25,607 nt of DNA from the NCBI GenBank assembly GCA_946538445.1, contig CAMNGO010000007.1, positions 1-25,607 on the forward strand, given 5' to 3'. The notes beneath the pieces are model-generated. The model ran no database searches and was not told where the DNA came from. It saw nothing but the letters and a program-made list of their open reading frames with translations. Below are positions 7,679-16,240 of the stretch, in pieces. The DNA is from an uncultured Lachnospiraceae bacterium (GTDB taxonomy: Bacteria; Bacillota; Clostridia; Lachnospirales; Lachnospiraceae). Position 1 is the first letter of the stretch; the number at the start of each line of letters is the position of its first letter. Both the position numbers and the translations under genes were made by a program.

Positions 7679-9399
7679 CTGACCACATCCTTTCCCGTTA
7701 CCACATCCGGAAAGTACTTCCTGGCCATGCGGTTAGCCGCCGTGGTGTAGAAGTTATTTCCCGCGAAGAACTCTCTGGGCCGGCCGGAGACCACGATATT
7801 TCCATCGAAAAAGAGGCCGCACCGGTCAGCATGGGCTGCACAAAACTCGATATCATGGGATATCATGAAAATGGTGACCCCCTGCTCTTTCAAGAGAGTC
7901 AGGATATCGGCAAATTCCTGCTTAAAATAGGCATCCAGTCCCTTGGTGGGCTCATCCAGCAAGAGCAGTTTAGGCCGAAGGAGGAGGATCTTGGCCAGAG
8001 CCAGTCTCTGCTGCTCTCCTCCAGACAGATCATAGGGATGGCGGTGAAGAAGGTCCGTCAGGTGGGTCACCTCCGCGATACCTGCCACCGCTTCCTTCTT
8101 ATCCATGGAGATATGGTACTCCACATTTTTCTTCTCCTTGGAGCCGCCGATCATCTCGTAGAGTTCTTCCTCCACGGTTTTCTTCACAAACAGTGATTGG
8201 GGATTCTGGGGCAGGACCCCCAGGTAGCCCCGGAACAACTCGGTGTCTTTATATTTACGGATATCTTTTCCATCCAGGATGATCTTACCCCGGTAAGGTT
8301 TTCTCAATCGGCAGATCAGGGACATGGTGGTGGATTTCCCTGTTCCGTTTCCTCCAAGGAGGCTGTAGAACTCACCTCTTCGTATCTTGAAAGAAGCTCC
8401 TTTTACCACATCCGGCAGTTCCTTATCGTAACGGAACCACAATTCTCTGCAGTCAAGGATGATGTCGGATTCTCCCTGTCCGCCCCCCTTCGTCTTCTCG
8501 TTCTCTTCTTCCGGGTCAAAAACAGATACACCTTTTGCTGCCGGTTCGATCCCACTTTCCCGGCAGACCTTCTCCAGCCACTGTCTGCCGTCACGGACGG
8601 TGATGGGACACTTGAGAAAATCATTTGACTGATTGACCTTGGCATACACCTGCATGGGGACCGGCATGGCAAGAAACATCTCATGGTCTGCCGCCCGCAG
8701 GGCCTCCCCGATTTCTTCCGGAGTCCCGGTGGCATAGATCTTCCCCTGATCCATCACCACCACACGGTCCGCGGCGGGAAAGACTTCCTCCAGCCGGTGT
8801 TCCGTAAGGATGATGGTGGTACCCAGATCCCGGTGTATCTTCTTCACGGTCTCCAGGAAATCCGATGCGGCGATGGGATCCAGCTGAGAAGTAGGTTCAT
8901 CCAGCACCAGAAGATCCGGATGCATGGCCATGATGGATGCCAGATTCAGCAGCTGTTTCTGGCCCCCGGACAGGTCTGCCACATTTTTATAAAACCAGTC
9001 CTGTATACCGAAATAGCTGGCCATTTCGGCCACCCGGATGCGGATATCCGGGGTGGAATAGCCAAGACTCTCCAGGCCAAAGGCCAGTTCATGCCACACT
9101 TTATCGGTGACAATCTGGTTGTCCGGATTCTGCAGTACATAACCGATCCGTTGGGTCTGAACCCGGTTCTCCATCTCATCGATGGGCTGACCGTCAAAGA
9201 GCAGCCGGCCTTTCCGCTTCCCGTGAGGGGTCAGCGGGGTTTTCAGGTGGGTCAGCAGGGTGCTCTTCCCACAGCCGCTCTTCCCGCAAAGCACCAGGAA
9301 TTCCCCTTCTTCAATATTCAGATTAATGTGATCCAGCGCTCTGACCTCCTCCTTGGGATAGGCGAAAGACAGGTCCTGAATCTCAACGATATATGCCAT
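7663..9399 (-). CDS. ECF transporter fused double ATPase (EcfA-A')
   Basis: A 578-residue protein with two complete ABC ATPase domains. Domain 1 has Walker A GKSGCGKST (39-47), signature LSGGQKQ (143-149) and Walker B LLVLDEPT (163-170). Domain 2 has Walker A GGNGTGKST (349-357), signature LSGGEQQR (458-465) and Walker B LLLLDEPT (478-485). The linker at about 240-310 is poorly conserved and includes an acidic/basic low-complexity stretch. Both sites look catalytically intact. It powers vitamin import with EcfT and the S component. Such a fused A-A' beside dedicated T and S genes is the group I ECF arrangement. The start has GGAGAG upstream, 80 bp after the EcfT stop. Confidence 0.95.
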   Translation of the reverse strand: MAYIVEIQDLSFAYPKEEVRALDHINLNIEEGEFLVLCGKSGCGKSTLLTHLKTPLTPHGKRKGRLLFDGQPIDEMENRVQTQRIGYVLQNPDNQIVTDKVWHELAFGLESLGYSTPDIRIRVAEMASYFGIQDWFYKNVADLSGGQKQLLNLASIMAMHPDLLVLDEPTSQLDPIAASDFLETVKKIHRDLGTTIILTEHRLEEVFPAADRVVVMDQGKIYATGTPEEIGEALRAADHEMFLAMPVPMQVYAKVNQSNDFLKCPITVRDGRQWLEKVCRESGIEPAAKGVSVFDPEEENEKTKGGGQGESDIILDCRELWFRYDKELPDVVKGASFKIRRGEFYSLLGGNGTGKSTTMSLICRLRKPYRGKIILDGKDIRKYKDTELFRGYLGVLPQNPQSLFVKKTVEEELYEMIGGSKEKKNVEYHISMDKKEAVAGIAEVTHLTDLLHRHPYDLSGGEQQRLALAKILLLRPKLLLLDEPTKGLDAYFKQEFADILTLLKEQGVTIFMISHDIEFCAAHADRCGLFFDGNIVVSGRPREFFAGNNFYTTAANRMARKYFPDVVTGKDVVRCLNR

Positions 9400-9479
9400 A
9401 GTAATCTCTCCGCACGAATAATGACGATGTATATTTGATGTATATTTATTTATATTTCTTCTCTTATATCATTCCGGTA

Positions 9480-10421
9480 TCATTCCAGCTCCCACAGGCG
9501 ATAGCTTCTTATGAGGCTTCCGTCTGCCATCTCTCTCCTTCTCTTCCACATGTAACGGCTGGCCAACTCCAGGATCACCGGAAGCATACAGAAGATCAGA
9601 AATGCACCAAAGACACAAAAGCTTGCCGGGGTCAGAGGCCAGCCTTCCACAAGGATTTTTGGATTGTATCTTGAGAACACATATCCCCTGGAGGCGCCGA
9701 AAAGCACGATGCTAAAAGTCAGCACCATACCTGCCAGGCAGTAGCCATCCCGCCGGTCGAACCGAAAGATGGCAAAGGCTGTTCTTCCCTTCTCCCCGTA
9801 TCCCCTGCATTTCATGGAATCCGCCGTCTCGATGGCGTTCTCCAGAGCCCAGGTTACCAGGATGGAAAATATGGTGATGCCATGTTTGATCCTGGCAAAT
9901 ATATTTCCGTTGGAAGTGCTCCTGCCCACACATTTCTGTCCGTCAGCAATCACGCCGGCCTGGCGGGCAAAATGAGGCACAAAGCGAAGTGCCATGGACA
10001 GGACCAGGGACAGCGCCGGGATCAGCCTGCCAAAGAGGTAGATAAACTTATCCGAGGTCATCACATCGGTATAGCAGGAAAACCAGGTGATAACAGCCGC
10101 CAGCAGGAAGGCCATCACCAGGCCATAGACACAGCTCTCCAGGGTAAAGGGGTTCCCGTTGGGCAGATATCCCAGGATGGTCACGCCATAATGATTAAAC
10201 AGGGGGTTGAAGGCCGCTGCAATGATCATGACCGGCAGAGTGAAAATGAGATTATTCCTCAAGGTCCTTCTCCAACCCTTGAGGAGGGTTGCGTAGGAGA
10301 TGGCGCTGACCAGGGAGATCCCCAGGATGATGGGGTGGGTGACAAACATGGTCACTCCCAGAACACCCACAAAAAACAACATATTTAAAGATGGATGATA
10401 GGTTGAAAAGGTATCACTCAC
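9480..10421 (-). CDS. ECF transporter transmembrane (T) component, CbiQ-like
   Basis: A 313-residue membrane protein of the EcfT/CbiQ family that couples ATPase movement to the S component. It starts with the family-typical SDTFSTYHPSLN and carries coupling-helix motifs such as SMKCRGYG (about two thirds along), matching the Ala-Arg-Gly type signature region. The longer frame to 10478 would overlap the DUF2284 gene by 60 bases. The GTG at 10421 overlaps the DUF2284 stop as GTGA and has GGAGG nine bases upstream, so it was chosen. Hydrophobic segments occupy most of the first 150 residues, and further ones lie near the C-terminus. The overlap implies tight co-expression with DUF2284. Confidence 0.93.
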   Translation of the reverse strand: MSDTFSTYHPSLNMLFFVGVLGVTMFVTHPIILGISLVSAISYATLLKGWRRTLRNNLIFTLPVMIIAAAFNPLFNHYGVTILGYLPNGNPFTLESCVYGLVMAFLLAAVITWFSCYTDVMTSDKFIYLFGRLIPALSLVLSMALRFVPHFARQAGVIADGQKCVGRSTSNGNIFARIKHGITIFSILVTWALENAIETADSMKCRGYGEKGRTAFAIFRFDRRDGYCLAGMVLTFSIVLFGASRGYVFSRYNPKILVEGWPLTPASFCVFGAFLIFCMLPVILELASRYMWKRRREMADGSLIRSYRLWELE

Positions 10422-10987
10422 CAAAGCAGTCCTCCCACAAGCATAAAATGGGCCGGCAGATGGCCATTTTCGATCCATTCCAGTTTCTGATTCAGGTATT
10501 TTGTGACAGTCAGGCTTACATCGCCCCCCAGGGATTCGATGGAATGTCTCATCTTATCCGGCTGTCTGCAGGGTTTTCCTTCCTCCCTGCTGCAAGGAGC
10601 CGGGCTGCATAAGAGGCAGGATCCCCCGCTAAGCCCTATGGAGTTCTCTTTCGTCTTCTCCTGTTCATAGATATATTTGTCAAAGTCTCTCTTGTAACCG
10701 TCCAGCAGGGAAGTGATCACCCGGGTCTTTCCCTGGTCATCAAACTCCTTCTCCCGAAGTTCCCGGGGCACGATGATCTTCATGGCGATGATCCTCAGGT
10801 GCTGATACCTGTTCCAATAGTCCATGGGATCAAAATCGAATTCCGGGCAGGACCAGATCTTTCCGAAATTGGTACATTTGCGGCAATAAGACAGAAATCT
10901 GGGCACATCCACACAGTCTTTCCTATACTCCTCCAGCAGTACCTCTTTCTCGTAGAAAACCGTCTCACAGTTATGTATGTCAATCAT
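10418..10987 (-). CDS. DUF2284 predicted metal-binding protein
   Basis: A 189-residue soluble protein with two cysteine clusters typical of DUF2284: CRKCTNFGKIWSCPEF (about residues 35-50) and a second region GGSCLLCSPAPCS followed by KPC. The pattern suggests an Fe-S cluster or other metal centre, but no member has a settled function known to me. It is translated between the DUF4430 lipoprotein (40 bp upstream) and EcfT (4-bp overlap), so it is an integral member of the transporter operon. It might process or hold the imported cofactor. AGGAGG lies eight bases before the ATG. Confidence 0.87.
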   Translation of the reverse strand: MIDIHNCETVFYEKEVLLEEYRKDCVDVPRFLSYCRKCTNFGKIWSCPEFDFDPMDYWNRYQHLRIIAMKIIVPRELREKEFDDQGKTRVITSLLDGYKRDFDKYIYEQEKTKENSIGLSGGSCLLCSPAPCSREEGKPCRQPDKMRHSIESLGGDVSLTVTKYLNQKLEWIENGHLPAHFMLVGGLLW

Positions 10988-11026
10988 TTACAGACCTCCT
11001 GTTTCATTTGCATAGGATGCATAGGA

Positions 11027-12466
11027 TCAATACATTGAATTATCTCCCACATCTTTACCCAGGTCACAGGTGTAGACCCAGTTGATCACATCCCCGTCCG
11101 ACAGGGTGTACTTACTGCATCCGTAATTGGGGAACCAGCCGTTGACGTTGTACATCCAGCCGGACAGCTCGCCGCAATCAAATTCATAGAGCTGATTGAT
11201 TCCTTCCACATAGGCGGAGTCATAGGCCGGAGTGAAGGCGGATTCCATGTGGATTCCTTTCTCCTTGCAGACCCGCTGAAGGACATCATGAACGGATTCC
11301 CCTTCGCTGAAGCTTACTTGAGTTGCCTTCAGGATCCATCCGTCAGAAGGTACGAAGTCTTCTTTTCCGGCAGTCAGATTATCCATGTTGTTCAGGATGG
11401 TGGAGCAGTTGATGGAGATGGTACAGGTTCCACCCGAACTGCTGCCGGAGTTACTGCCGGAGTTGCCACCGGAGCTTTTGTCAGAACTGCCGGAACTGCT
11501 GCCGGATTTTTTGCCGGAGCTGCTCTTTTTATCCTTGTTGGCCACATCGCCCGATTTGGAATTCCCGGATCCGGATTGTCCGGAAGATGAGCTGTCACCG
11601 GATTGGGAAACAGAGCCTTCGTCCTCCGGGGCTTCCACCGTCTCCCCATCGTATCCCTGATTGGCATTGGCACTTGCCACGGACTGCATCTGATGGTTGA
11701 TGGCAGCCAGCTTGTCCGGATCGGTGATGCCACCCACCACGTAGCAGGCTCCATCCAGGGAGAGAACGGTCATGGTTAGGCTGGTGGTCCCTTTCTTTGG
11801 TTTCGTCAGGCTGTCGATCCCTGAATTCTCCTCTGTCGTCGTCTCCGCCGCCTCTTTGTCGGCAGAATCCTTTTTATCTGCATCTGACTCTTTGTCTTCC
11901 GATGGCTGACTAAGAATCGTCACATCACTCATTTTGGCCAGCTTGTCATTCTGCTCCTTCAGGAGCATTCCCATATCGGACTGCCAGGCTTCGGGGATCT
12001 CCACCGTCAGGGTCGGAGGGCAGATCAATCCCTTTCCGTACATGGTCATCTTCAGGGCATCGTTGGCGTTATTGGCCTGTTTTTTTATATCTTCCAGATC
12101 TTCTCTGTCAAAACGGATCTTCAGATTCTGATCCTCCGGATTCTGAATCTGGGCGGCATGGTAGACCCAGGTGTATTTGATCCCGTCGTCGGTCTCCCCG
12201 ACAAAACTGATATCACGTTCCTCCCCGGCAACGGCAGCAAACTGGTCTTTGGTGATAATGCCATCCTCCGGAATCGGGTTGACATCTGCCAGAGGTTCTT
12301 CTTCCGGGTCGGACTCTTTCTCCTGACTGGTCTGAGCCGTTTTTCCGGTGTCGGCGGCCGTCGAATCCTTCTCTTTTCCTCCGGATCCTCCGCAGGCGCT
12401 TAAAAAAGCCATGACCAATACCAGAAACAGACTAAGCAACACTCTTTTACCTATCGTTTTGTGCAT
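11027..12466 (-). CDS. Surface lipoprotein with C-terminal DUF4430 domain
   Basis: A 479-residue protein with a lipoprotein signal peptide: basic MHKTIGKRV, a hydrophobic core, and lipobox LSAC placing the acylated Cys about residue 24. There follow an acidic linker, an N-terminal domain of unknown type, a Ser/Gly-rich spacer (about 289-354) and a DUF4430 domain (about 355-475) with GWMYNVNGWFPNYG and SDGDVINWVYT. DUF4430 is related to a domain of animal cobalamin carriers. The frame opens at 12499, but the ATG at 12466 has AGGGGGG upstream and begins the signal peptide. As first gene of the ECF operon it is probably a cell-surface substrate scavenger for the transporter; corrinoid is inferred. 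Confidence 0.9.
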   Translation of the reverse strand: MHKTIGKRVLLSLFLVLVMAFLSACGGSGGKEKDSTAADTGKTAQTSQEKESDPEEEPLADVNPIPEDGIITKDQFAAVAGEERDISFVGETDDGIKYTWVYHAAQIQNPEDQNLKIRFDREDLEDIKKQANNANDALKMTMYGKGLICPPTLTVEIPEAWQSDMGMLLKEQNDKLAKMSDVTILSQPSEDKESDADKKDSADKEAAETTTEENSGIDSLTKPKKGTTSLTMTVLSLDGACYVVGGITDPDKLAAINHQMQSVASANANQGYDGETVEAPEDEGSVSQSGDSSSSGQSGSGNSKSGDVANKDKKSSSGKKSGSSSGSSDKSSGGNSGSNSGSSSGGTCTISINCSTILNNMDNLTAGKEDFVPSDGWILKATQVSFSEGESVHDVLQRVCKEKGIHMESAFTPAYDSAYVEGINQLYEFDCGELSGWMYNVNGWFPNYGCSKYTLSDGDVINWVYTCDLGKDVGDNSMY

Positions 12467-12624
12467 GGTATCCCCCCTGTCTTCAATATAAAATATCATT
12501 ATTATTCTGTGTATTCATTAACTATATTTTCTAATAAAAGGCCTGATAATGCAAGGTAAAAAGAGCGGGTTTTTCACAAGATTTTGGATTATTTTCTCAG
12601 GGCAGATATCCATGTTTTACCGAC

Positions 12625-12662
12625 AAAAAACCACCCTTAACAAGTTATGATAAGGGTGGTTT
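12625..12662 (-). terminator. Terminator of the duplicated AraC-GyrI gene
   Basis: Arms 12628-12639 and 12651-12662 form a 12-bp stem with an 11-base loop. On the minus strand it is followed by six T (12625-12630). It begins four bases after the stop codon at 12666, and lies upstream of the DUF4430 operon, insulating it. Confidence 0.9.
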
Positions 12663-12665
12663 ATC

Positions 12666-14408
12666 TCAGATCTCCAGAGGCAGGTAGAAATATAATCTGC
12701 CGTCTTTGTATCGAACCAGTTTTTCTTTTGTAGTGCTTAGGATCAGTTCGTTGTCGTAGTACCATTTGAGGAAGATGCTGGACTCCATCTGCTGATAGAT
12801 CTCCATCAGGTCCCTGATCTCATAATCGTCCTCCATCTCAAACTGTACATAGCGTCCTCCTTCCAGGATCTTCTCCCGGCATCCCTGGGGCAGGCCTTCC
12901 TCCAGGACCTTCCCGATAGAGTATTCCAGCTCATCCTTTTTCCTCTTCTTCCTGCTACCTTTTTTCTGGAATAAGTGGATGTCATAGAGAAATATCTTAT
13001 CCACATTTCCTGTATTCCTGGGGCTATAGCCCGCTTCCTTTTCTTTCCATTCATGGGTAAACCAATAGGTTACCAGACCGGGGTAATCTCCCACTTCCAT
13101 GTATTCCGGGCTCCGGGTCAGTGGATGCAGGGCAGCTCTCATCCGGGGCAGGATGATGGTGGAGACTCTGATCTTTCTGGGAACTCCATATCTTACCGGT
13201 ATGGATTCCGGCAGCCGGATGTCAGGATCCCGGTAGTCCCTGTAAGGCGCCCCGTAACAGTTGATAAAACGGTTTGCGAAGACGGTCATGGAGGAATAAT
13301 GATATTTCTTTAAGATCTCCTCCTTGCTGTCATCCTTTCGGATCAGTTCTCTGGCTGCCAGCTTCAGCTTCCTGGCATCAACATATTTCTGCGGGGTCAT
13401 TCCGTAGAGCTGCCGAAAAGAGTCCCTCAGCCATCTTTCGGTATAGTAAACGCTTTGCGCGTATTCCCCTGTCTTGATTTCTTCGGTCAGATGGGCATCG
13501 AGATACTCGCGGTAAAGGGAGGCATGCATACTTGCCCGCCAATGTTCGTTATTGCCGAAATCACCCAGCAGGGGAAGATAGAGATATAGTCTGTCTTTGT
13601 CGAACACCTCAAAGGTATATCCAAGACGGTCTGCCTCCCTGAAATTCACCCTCCTCCATTCCATCATGGCGTATCTTGCCAGCATCCTGGAGATCGTGGT
13701 ATCTTCTTCCTCGTCCCCTGTCCTCTCTGCGGAGAAAACTGCGTACTGCCCGGCACCAATGGTCTGATGAATCCTTCCCGGGGTCTCTTTCCCATCCCCA
13801 TTCGTAATCGAGCCGATGAGATAAAAGAGTTTTCCTTTCTGATCGTAGGACCAGATTCCCACATGAGGATACCCTGCCAGGCTGTCTTCCCAGCTGGAGA
13901 CGCAAGTTAAAGCATAGGCAGCATCCCCTAATATATCGAAACTCTTCGATTTCTTGGAAGGATAGAGAGGAACCCCGCAGATCTCGAACTCCGGAATCTT
14001 TTTAAAATCAAGGTGAATGGGGACACCGCAGAGTTGCTTTCGGTCCGGCATATCCGGGACCACGGCATTTCTTTCCAGAAACTGTGCCGGCGTCATACCG
14101 ATTTCCCGTAAGAAGGCGGTGTTAAATACTCTCCCGTCACTGTAACCATATCTTTTTGCGATGTTCGATGAGATCCTCTCATACTGGATAAATCTTGCCG
14201 CATCCCTCATCTTCAGCTTGATGTAGTACTGTTTCCAGGACATGTCAAAATACTCCTGAAATACTCCGGCAAAATAGATGGGATGATATTCCACTCCTTC
14301 GGCCGCGGCGACTTCCTCAATCTTAAGTTTCGTCTTCATATTTTCCAGCATGAAGGTAAGGGCCTTCTCCATCCGAATCATATGTTTTATATTATCCCTC
14401 TGGTTCAT
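12666..14408 (-). CDS. AraC-family regulator with duplicated HTH-GyrI architecture
   Basis: A 580-residue protein made of two full copies of an AraC-type regulator: HTH at about 10-113, GyrI-like effector domain about 131-280, second HTH about 290-395, second effector domain about 413-580. The halves end alike, RLYLYLPL (273-280) and RLYFYLPL (571-578), 298 residues apart. Within the HTH blocks, GMTPAQF and GMTPQKY mark equivalent positions. Usual members have one copy (about 280-300 residues). GyrI-like domains bind small amphipathic or drug-like ligands. The two halves are diverged, so the fusion is old. GAGGAG precedes the ATG, and a weak promoter (-10 TATATT at 14442-14447) and a palindrome at 14483-14496 lie upstream. 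Confidence 0.88.
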   Translation of the reverse strand: MNQRDNIKHMIRMEKALTFMLENMKTKLKIEEVAAAEGVEYHPIYFAGVFQEYFDMSWKQYYIKLKMRDAARFIQYERISSNIAKRYGYSDGRVFNTAFLREIGMTPAQFLERNAVVPDMPDRKQLCGVPIHLDFKKIPEFEICGVPLYPSKKSKSFDILGDAAYALTCVSSWEDSLAGYPHVGIWSYDQKGKLFYLIGSITNGDGKETPGRIHQTIGAGQYAVFSAERTGDEEEDTTISRMLARYAMMEWRRVNFREADRLGYTFEVFDKDRLYLYLPLLGDFGNNEHWRASMHASLYREYLDAHLTEEIKTGEYAQSVYYTERWLRDSFRQLYGMTPQKYVDARKLKLAARELIRKDDSKEEILKKYHYSSMTVFANRFINCYGAPYRDYRDPDIRLPESIPVRYGVPRKIRVSTIILPRMRAALHPLTRSPEYMEVGDYPGLVTYWFTHEWKEKEAGYSPRNTGNVDKIFLYDIHLFQKKGSRKKRKKDELEYSIGKVLEEGLPQGCREKILEGGRYVQFEMEDDYEIRDLMEIYQQMESSIFLKWYYDNELILSTTKEKLVRYKDGRLYFYLPLEI

Positions 14409-14482
14409 GATCTTTACTCCTCTGCAAGGTTTTATGGAGTTAATATAGCATAGTTTGCAGAAAATTGTCCTTCTTTCTGCCT

Positions 14483-14496
14483 CATTTATATAAATG
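14483..14496. promoter_or_regulatory. 14-bp perfect palindrome between divergent genes
   Basis: CATTTATATAAATG reads identically on both strands. It lies in the 231-bp interval between the divergent AraC-type gene and the nucleosidase gene, about 20 bp upstream of a candidate -35 for the regulator. It could be an operator for autoregulation, but AT-rich palindromes of this length also arise by chance. Confidence 0.3.
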
Positions 14497-14639
14497 GTTA
14501 AAAATCGAGTTCTTTTTTGGGTTGTTACGATACTTATTTGGGAGGTTTTATTTTTGTTCTATTCATTTTCCGGAAAGTATGCTATGATAAATCATAATTA
14601 TGGAATAGTATGGATTACTATCTGATTTTGGAGGCAGAT

Positions 14640-15347
14640 ATGGTTTGTGTAGGTATCATCGGTGCCATGGATCAGGAGATCAATTCTCTGATCCGACAGA
14701 TGGAAGACCGGGAAGAGAAGACAATCGCGGGGATGACTTTTTATAAGGGAGTTCTTTGGAATATCGACACTGTTATCGTAAAGAGCGGCGTCGGTAAAGT
14801 AAATATGGCCATCTGCACCCAGCTTCTGGTGGACCTGTATGAGGTGGATATGCTGATCAACACCGGTATCGCCGGCGGTCTTTATAAAGACCTGGAAGTG
14901 GGTGACATCGTCATTTCTTCCGATGCCATGCAACATGATGTGAATGTCACCTCCAGAGGGTTCGCTCCGGGCGAGATTCCATTTATGGATTCCTATATCT
15001 TCAAGGCAGACCCGGAACTGGCCTCCATGGCCAAGGAAGTGTGTCAGATCGTTAATCCTGAGATCAAGTGCTATATCGGCCGGGTATTGACCGGTGACCA
15101 GTTCATTTCCGATAATGATAAGAGGGCAGAGCTTATCGATACCTTCCAGGGATACTGCGTAGAGATGGAAGGGGCTGCTATGGCCCAGGTTGCCGCTCTA
15201 AATAAAGTGCCCTTCGTCATCATCCGGGCCATCTCCGATAAGGCAGATGAGGATGCCCGCGTCCTGGTGGAATCCTTCGAGGAGAAGGCCATCCTCCACA
15301 CCCTTAAGCTGCTGGCAGCCATGTTTATCAAGATGGGTAAGAAATAG
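14640..15347 (+). CDS. mtnN: 5'-methylthioadenosine/S-adenosylhomocysteine nucleosidase
   Basis: A 235-residue cytoplasmic enzyme that removes adenine from methylthioadenosine, S-adenosylhomocysteine and 5'-deoxyadenosine. Visible motifs are the N-terminal GIIGAMDQEI with the catalytic-region Glu, SGVGKVN, NTGIAGG, YCVEMEGAAMAQVA (ribose-binding Glu) and IRAISDKAD (catalytic Asp). The frame opens at 14610, but the ATG at 14640 has GGAGG five bases upstream and begins at the family's usual MxxGIIGAM; it was preferred. A purine nucleoside phosphorylase follows after 98 bp. An adenosylhomocysteinase and a deaminase for related substrates lie within 4 kb, which is unusual because most bacteria rely on only one route for SAH. 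Confidence 0.95.
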   Translation: MVCVGIIGAMDQEINSLIRQMEDREEKTIAGMTFYKGVLWNIDTVIVKSGVGKVNMAICTQLLVDLYEVDMLINTGIAGGLYKDLEVGDIVISSDAMQHDVNVTSRGFAPGEIPFMDSYIFKADPELASMAKEVCQIVNPEIKCYIGRVLTGDQFISDNDKRAELIDTFQGYCVEMEGAAMAQVAALNKVPFVIIRAISDKADEDARVLVESFEEKAILHTLKLLAAMFIKMGKK

Positions 15348-15445
15348 GGCCCCGGATTTTATAACAGAATCTTATATAATTTAGTTGATTGAATATTAAT
15401 TTGTTGATTTTACAGTTTGTTTTAGGAGAAAGGAGGCAGATCTTT

Positions 15446-16174
15446 ATGGTAACATCACCATCAGCGTGTATCCAACTGAAAGAAGGAACACACATCGCGA
15501 AGTGTGTGCTTATGCCTGGGGATCCCCTCCGTGCTAAATATATCGCAGAGACTTATCTTGAGAATCCGGTACTTTTTAATGATGTCCGGAATATGCTGGG
15601 ATATACAGGAACTTTCTACGGGAAGGAGATCTCTGTCATGGGTTCCGGTATGGGCATCCCGTCCATGCTGATCTATGCCAATGAATTATATAACTTCTTC
15701 GATGTAGATACCATCATCCGCGTAGGATCTGCCGGAGGCATCCAGGAAGATGTTCATCTGAAGGACGTGGTCTTCCCGGAGACAGCCTTCACTAACTCGT
15801 CCTGTGTGGAAGCTTATAAAGAATTGGGACTATCCAAACCGCTGGTGGACAAGAAGCTTCTGGATATTGCCAAGTATGCCGCCGATGAGTTGGGTGTCAG
15901 TGCCAAGACAGGCCCCATCTTCACCACCGATTATTTCTATAATCCGGATAAAAAGATTCTCGAGCGCCTCGAATCCAAAGGTTACCTTGCAGTTGAGATG
16001 GAGACTGCGGGTCTCTACCTGTGCGCAGAAGCCAACCACAAGAGAGCCCTCTCCATCCTAAGTATCTCCGATCACGTCATCACCGGTGAGATGCTTCCTC
16101 CGGAAGAGATTCGGGAAGGCTTCCACGACATGATGCGGATCGCCCTGGTGACCGCAGCATGCAGCCTGGGATAA
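15446..16174 (+). CDS. deoD: Purine nucleoside phosphorylase, DeoD type
   Basis: A 242-residue enzyme of the hexameric bacterial PNP family. It splits purine (deoxy)nucleosides with phosphate to the free base and (deoxy)ribose-1-phosphate. Motifs are MPGDPLRAKYIAE (phosphate-binding), GSGMGIPS, RVGSAGG, LAVEMETAGLY and SISDH, with the base-contacting Asp in the last. The frame opens at 15389, but the ATG at 15446 has AGGAGG nine bases upstream and matches family starts. The gene lies downstream of the nucleosidase and is closed by a strong terminator. It is the natural acceptor for inosine or adenosine released by the homocysteinase across the repeat array. Confidence 0.95.
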   Translation: MVTSPSACIQLKEGTHIAKCVLMPGDPLRAKYIAETYLENPVLFNDVRNMLGYTGTFYGKEISVMGSGMGIPSMLIYANELYNFFDVDTIIRVGSAGGIQEDVHLKDVVFPETAFTNSSCVEAYKELGLSKPLVDKKLLDIAKYAADELGVSAKTGPIFTTDYFYNPDKKILERLESKGYLAVEMETAGLYLCAEANHKRALSILSISDHVITGEMLPPEEIREGFHDMMRIALVTAACSLG

Positions 16175-16206
16175 TATGATTGATTTATAGTTAAAATATG
16201 GTATTT

Positions 16207-16236
16207 AAAAAGCAGGAACGAAAGTTCCTGCTTTTT
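16207..16236 (+). terminator. deoD terminator
   Basis: A 13-bp perfect stem (16207-16219 with 16224-16236) has a GAAA tetraloop and ends in six T. This is a strong intrinsic terminator about 30 bp after the deoD stop; the A-rich left arm lets it work partly in the other direction as well. Confidence 0.95.
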
Positions 16237-16240
16237 TGTA

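Noticed and set aside
8683..9438. Plus-strand reading frame of 251 codons
   Set aside because: It is antisense to the first ATPase domain with intact Walker and signature motifs.
12467..12624. Cobalamin riboswitch ahead of the DUF4430-ECF operon
   Set aside because: No B12-box-like sequence or large structured leader is visible in the roughly 160 bp available before the terminator of the preceding gene.
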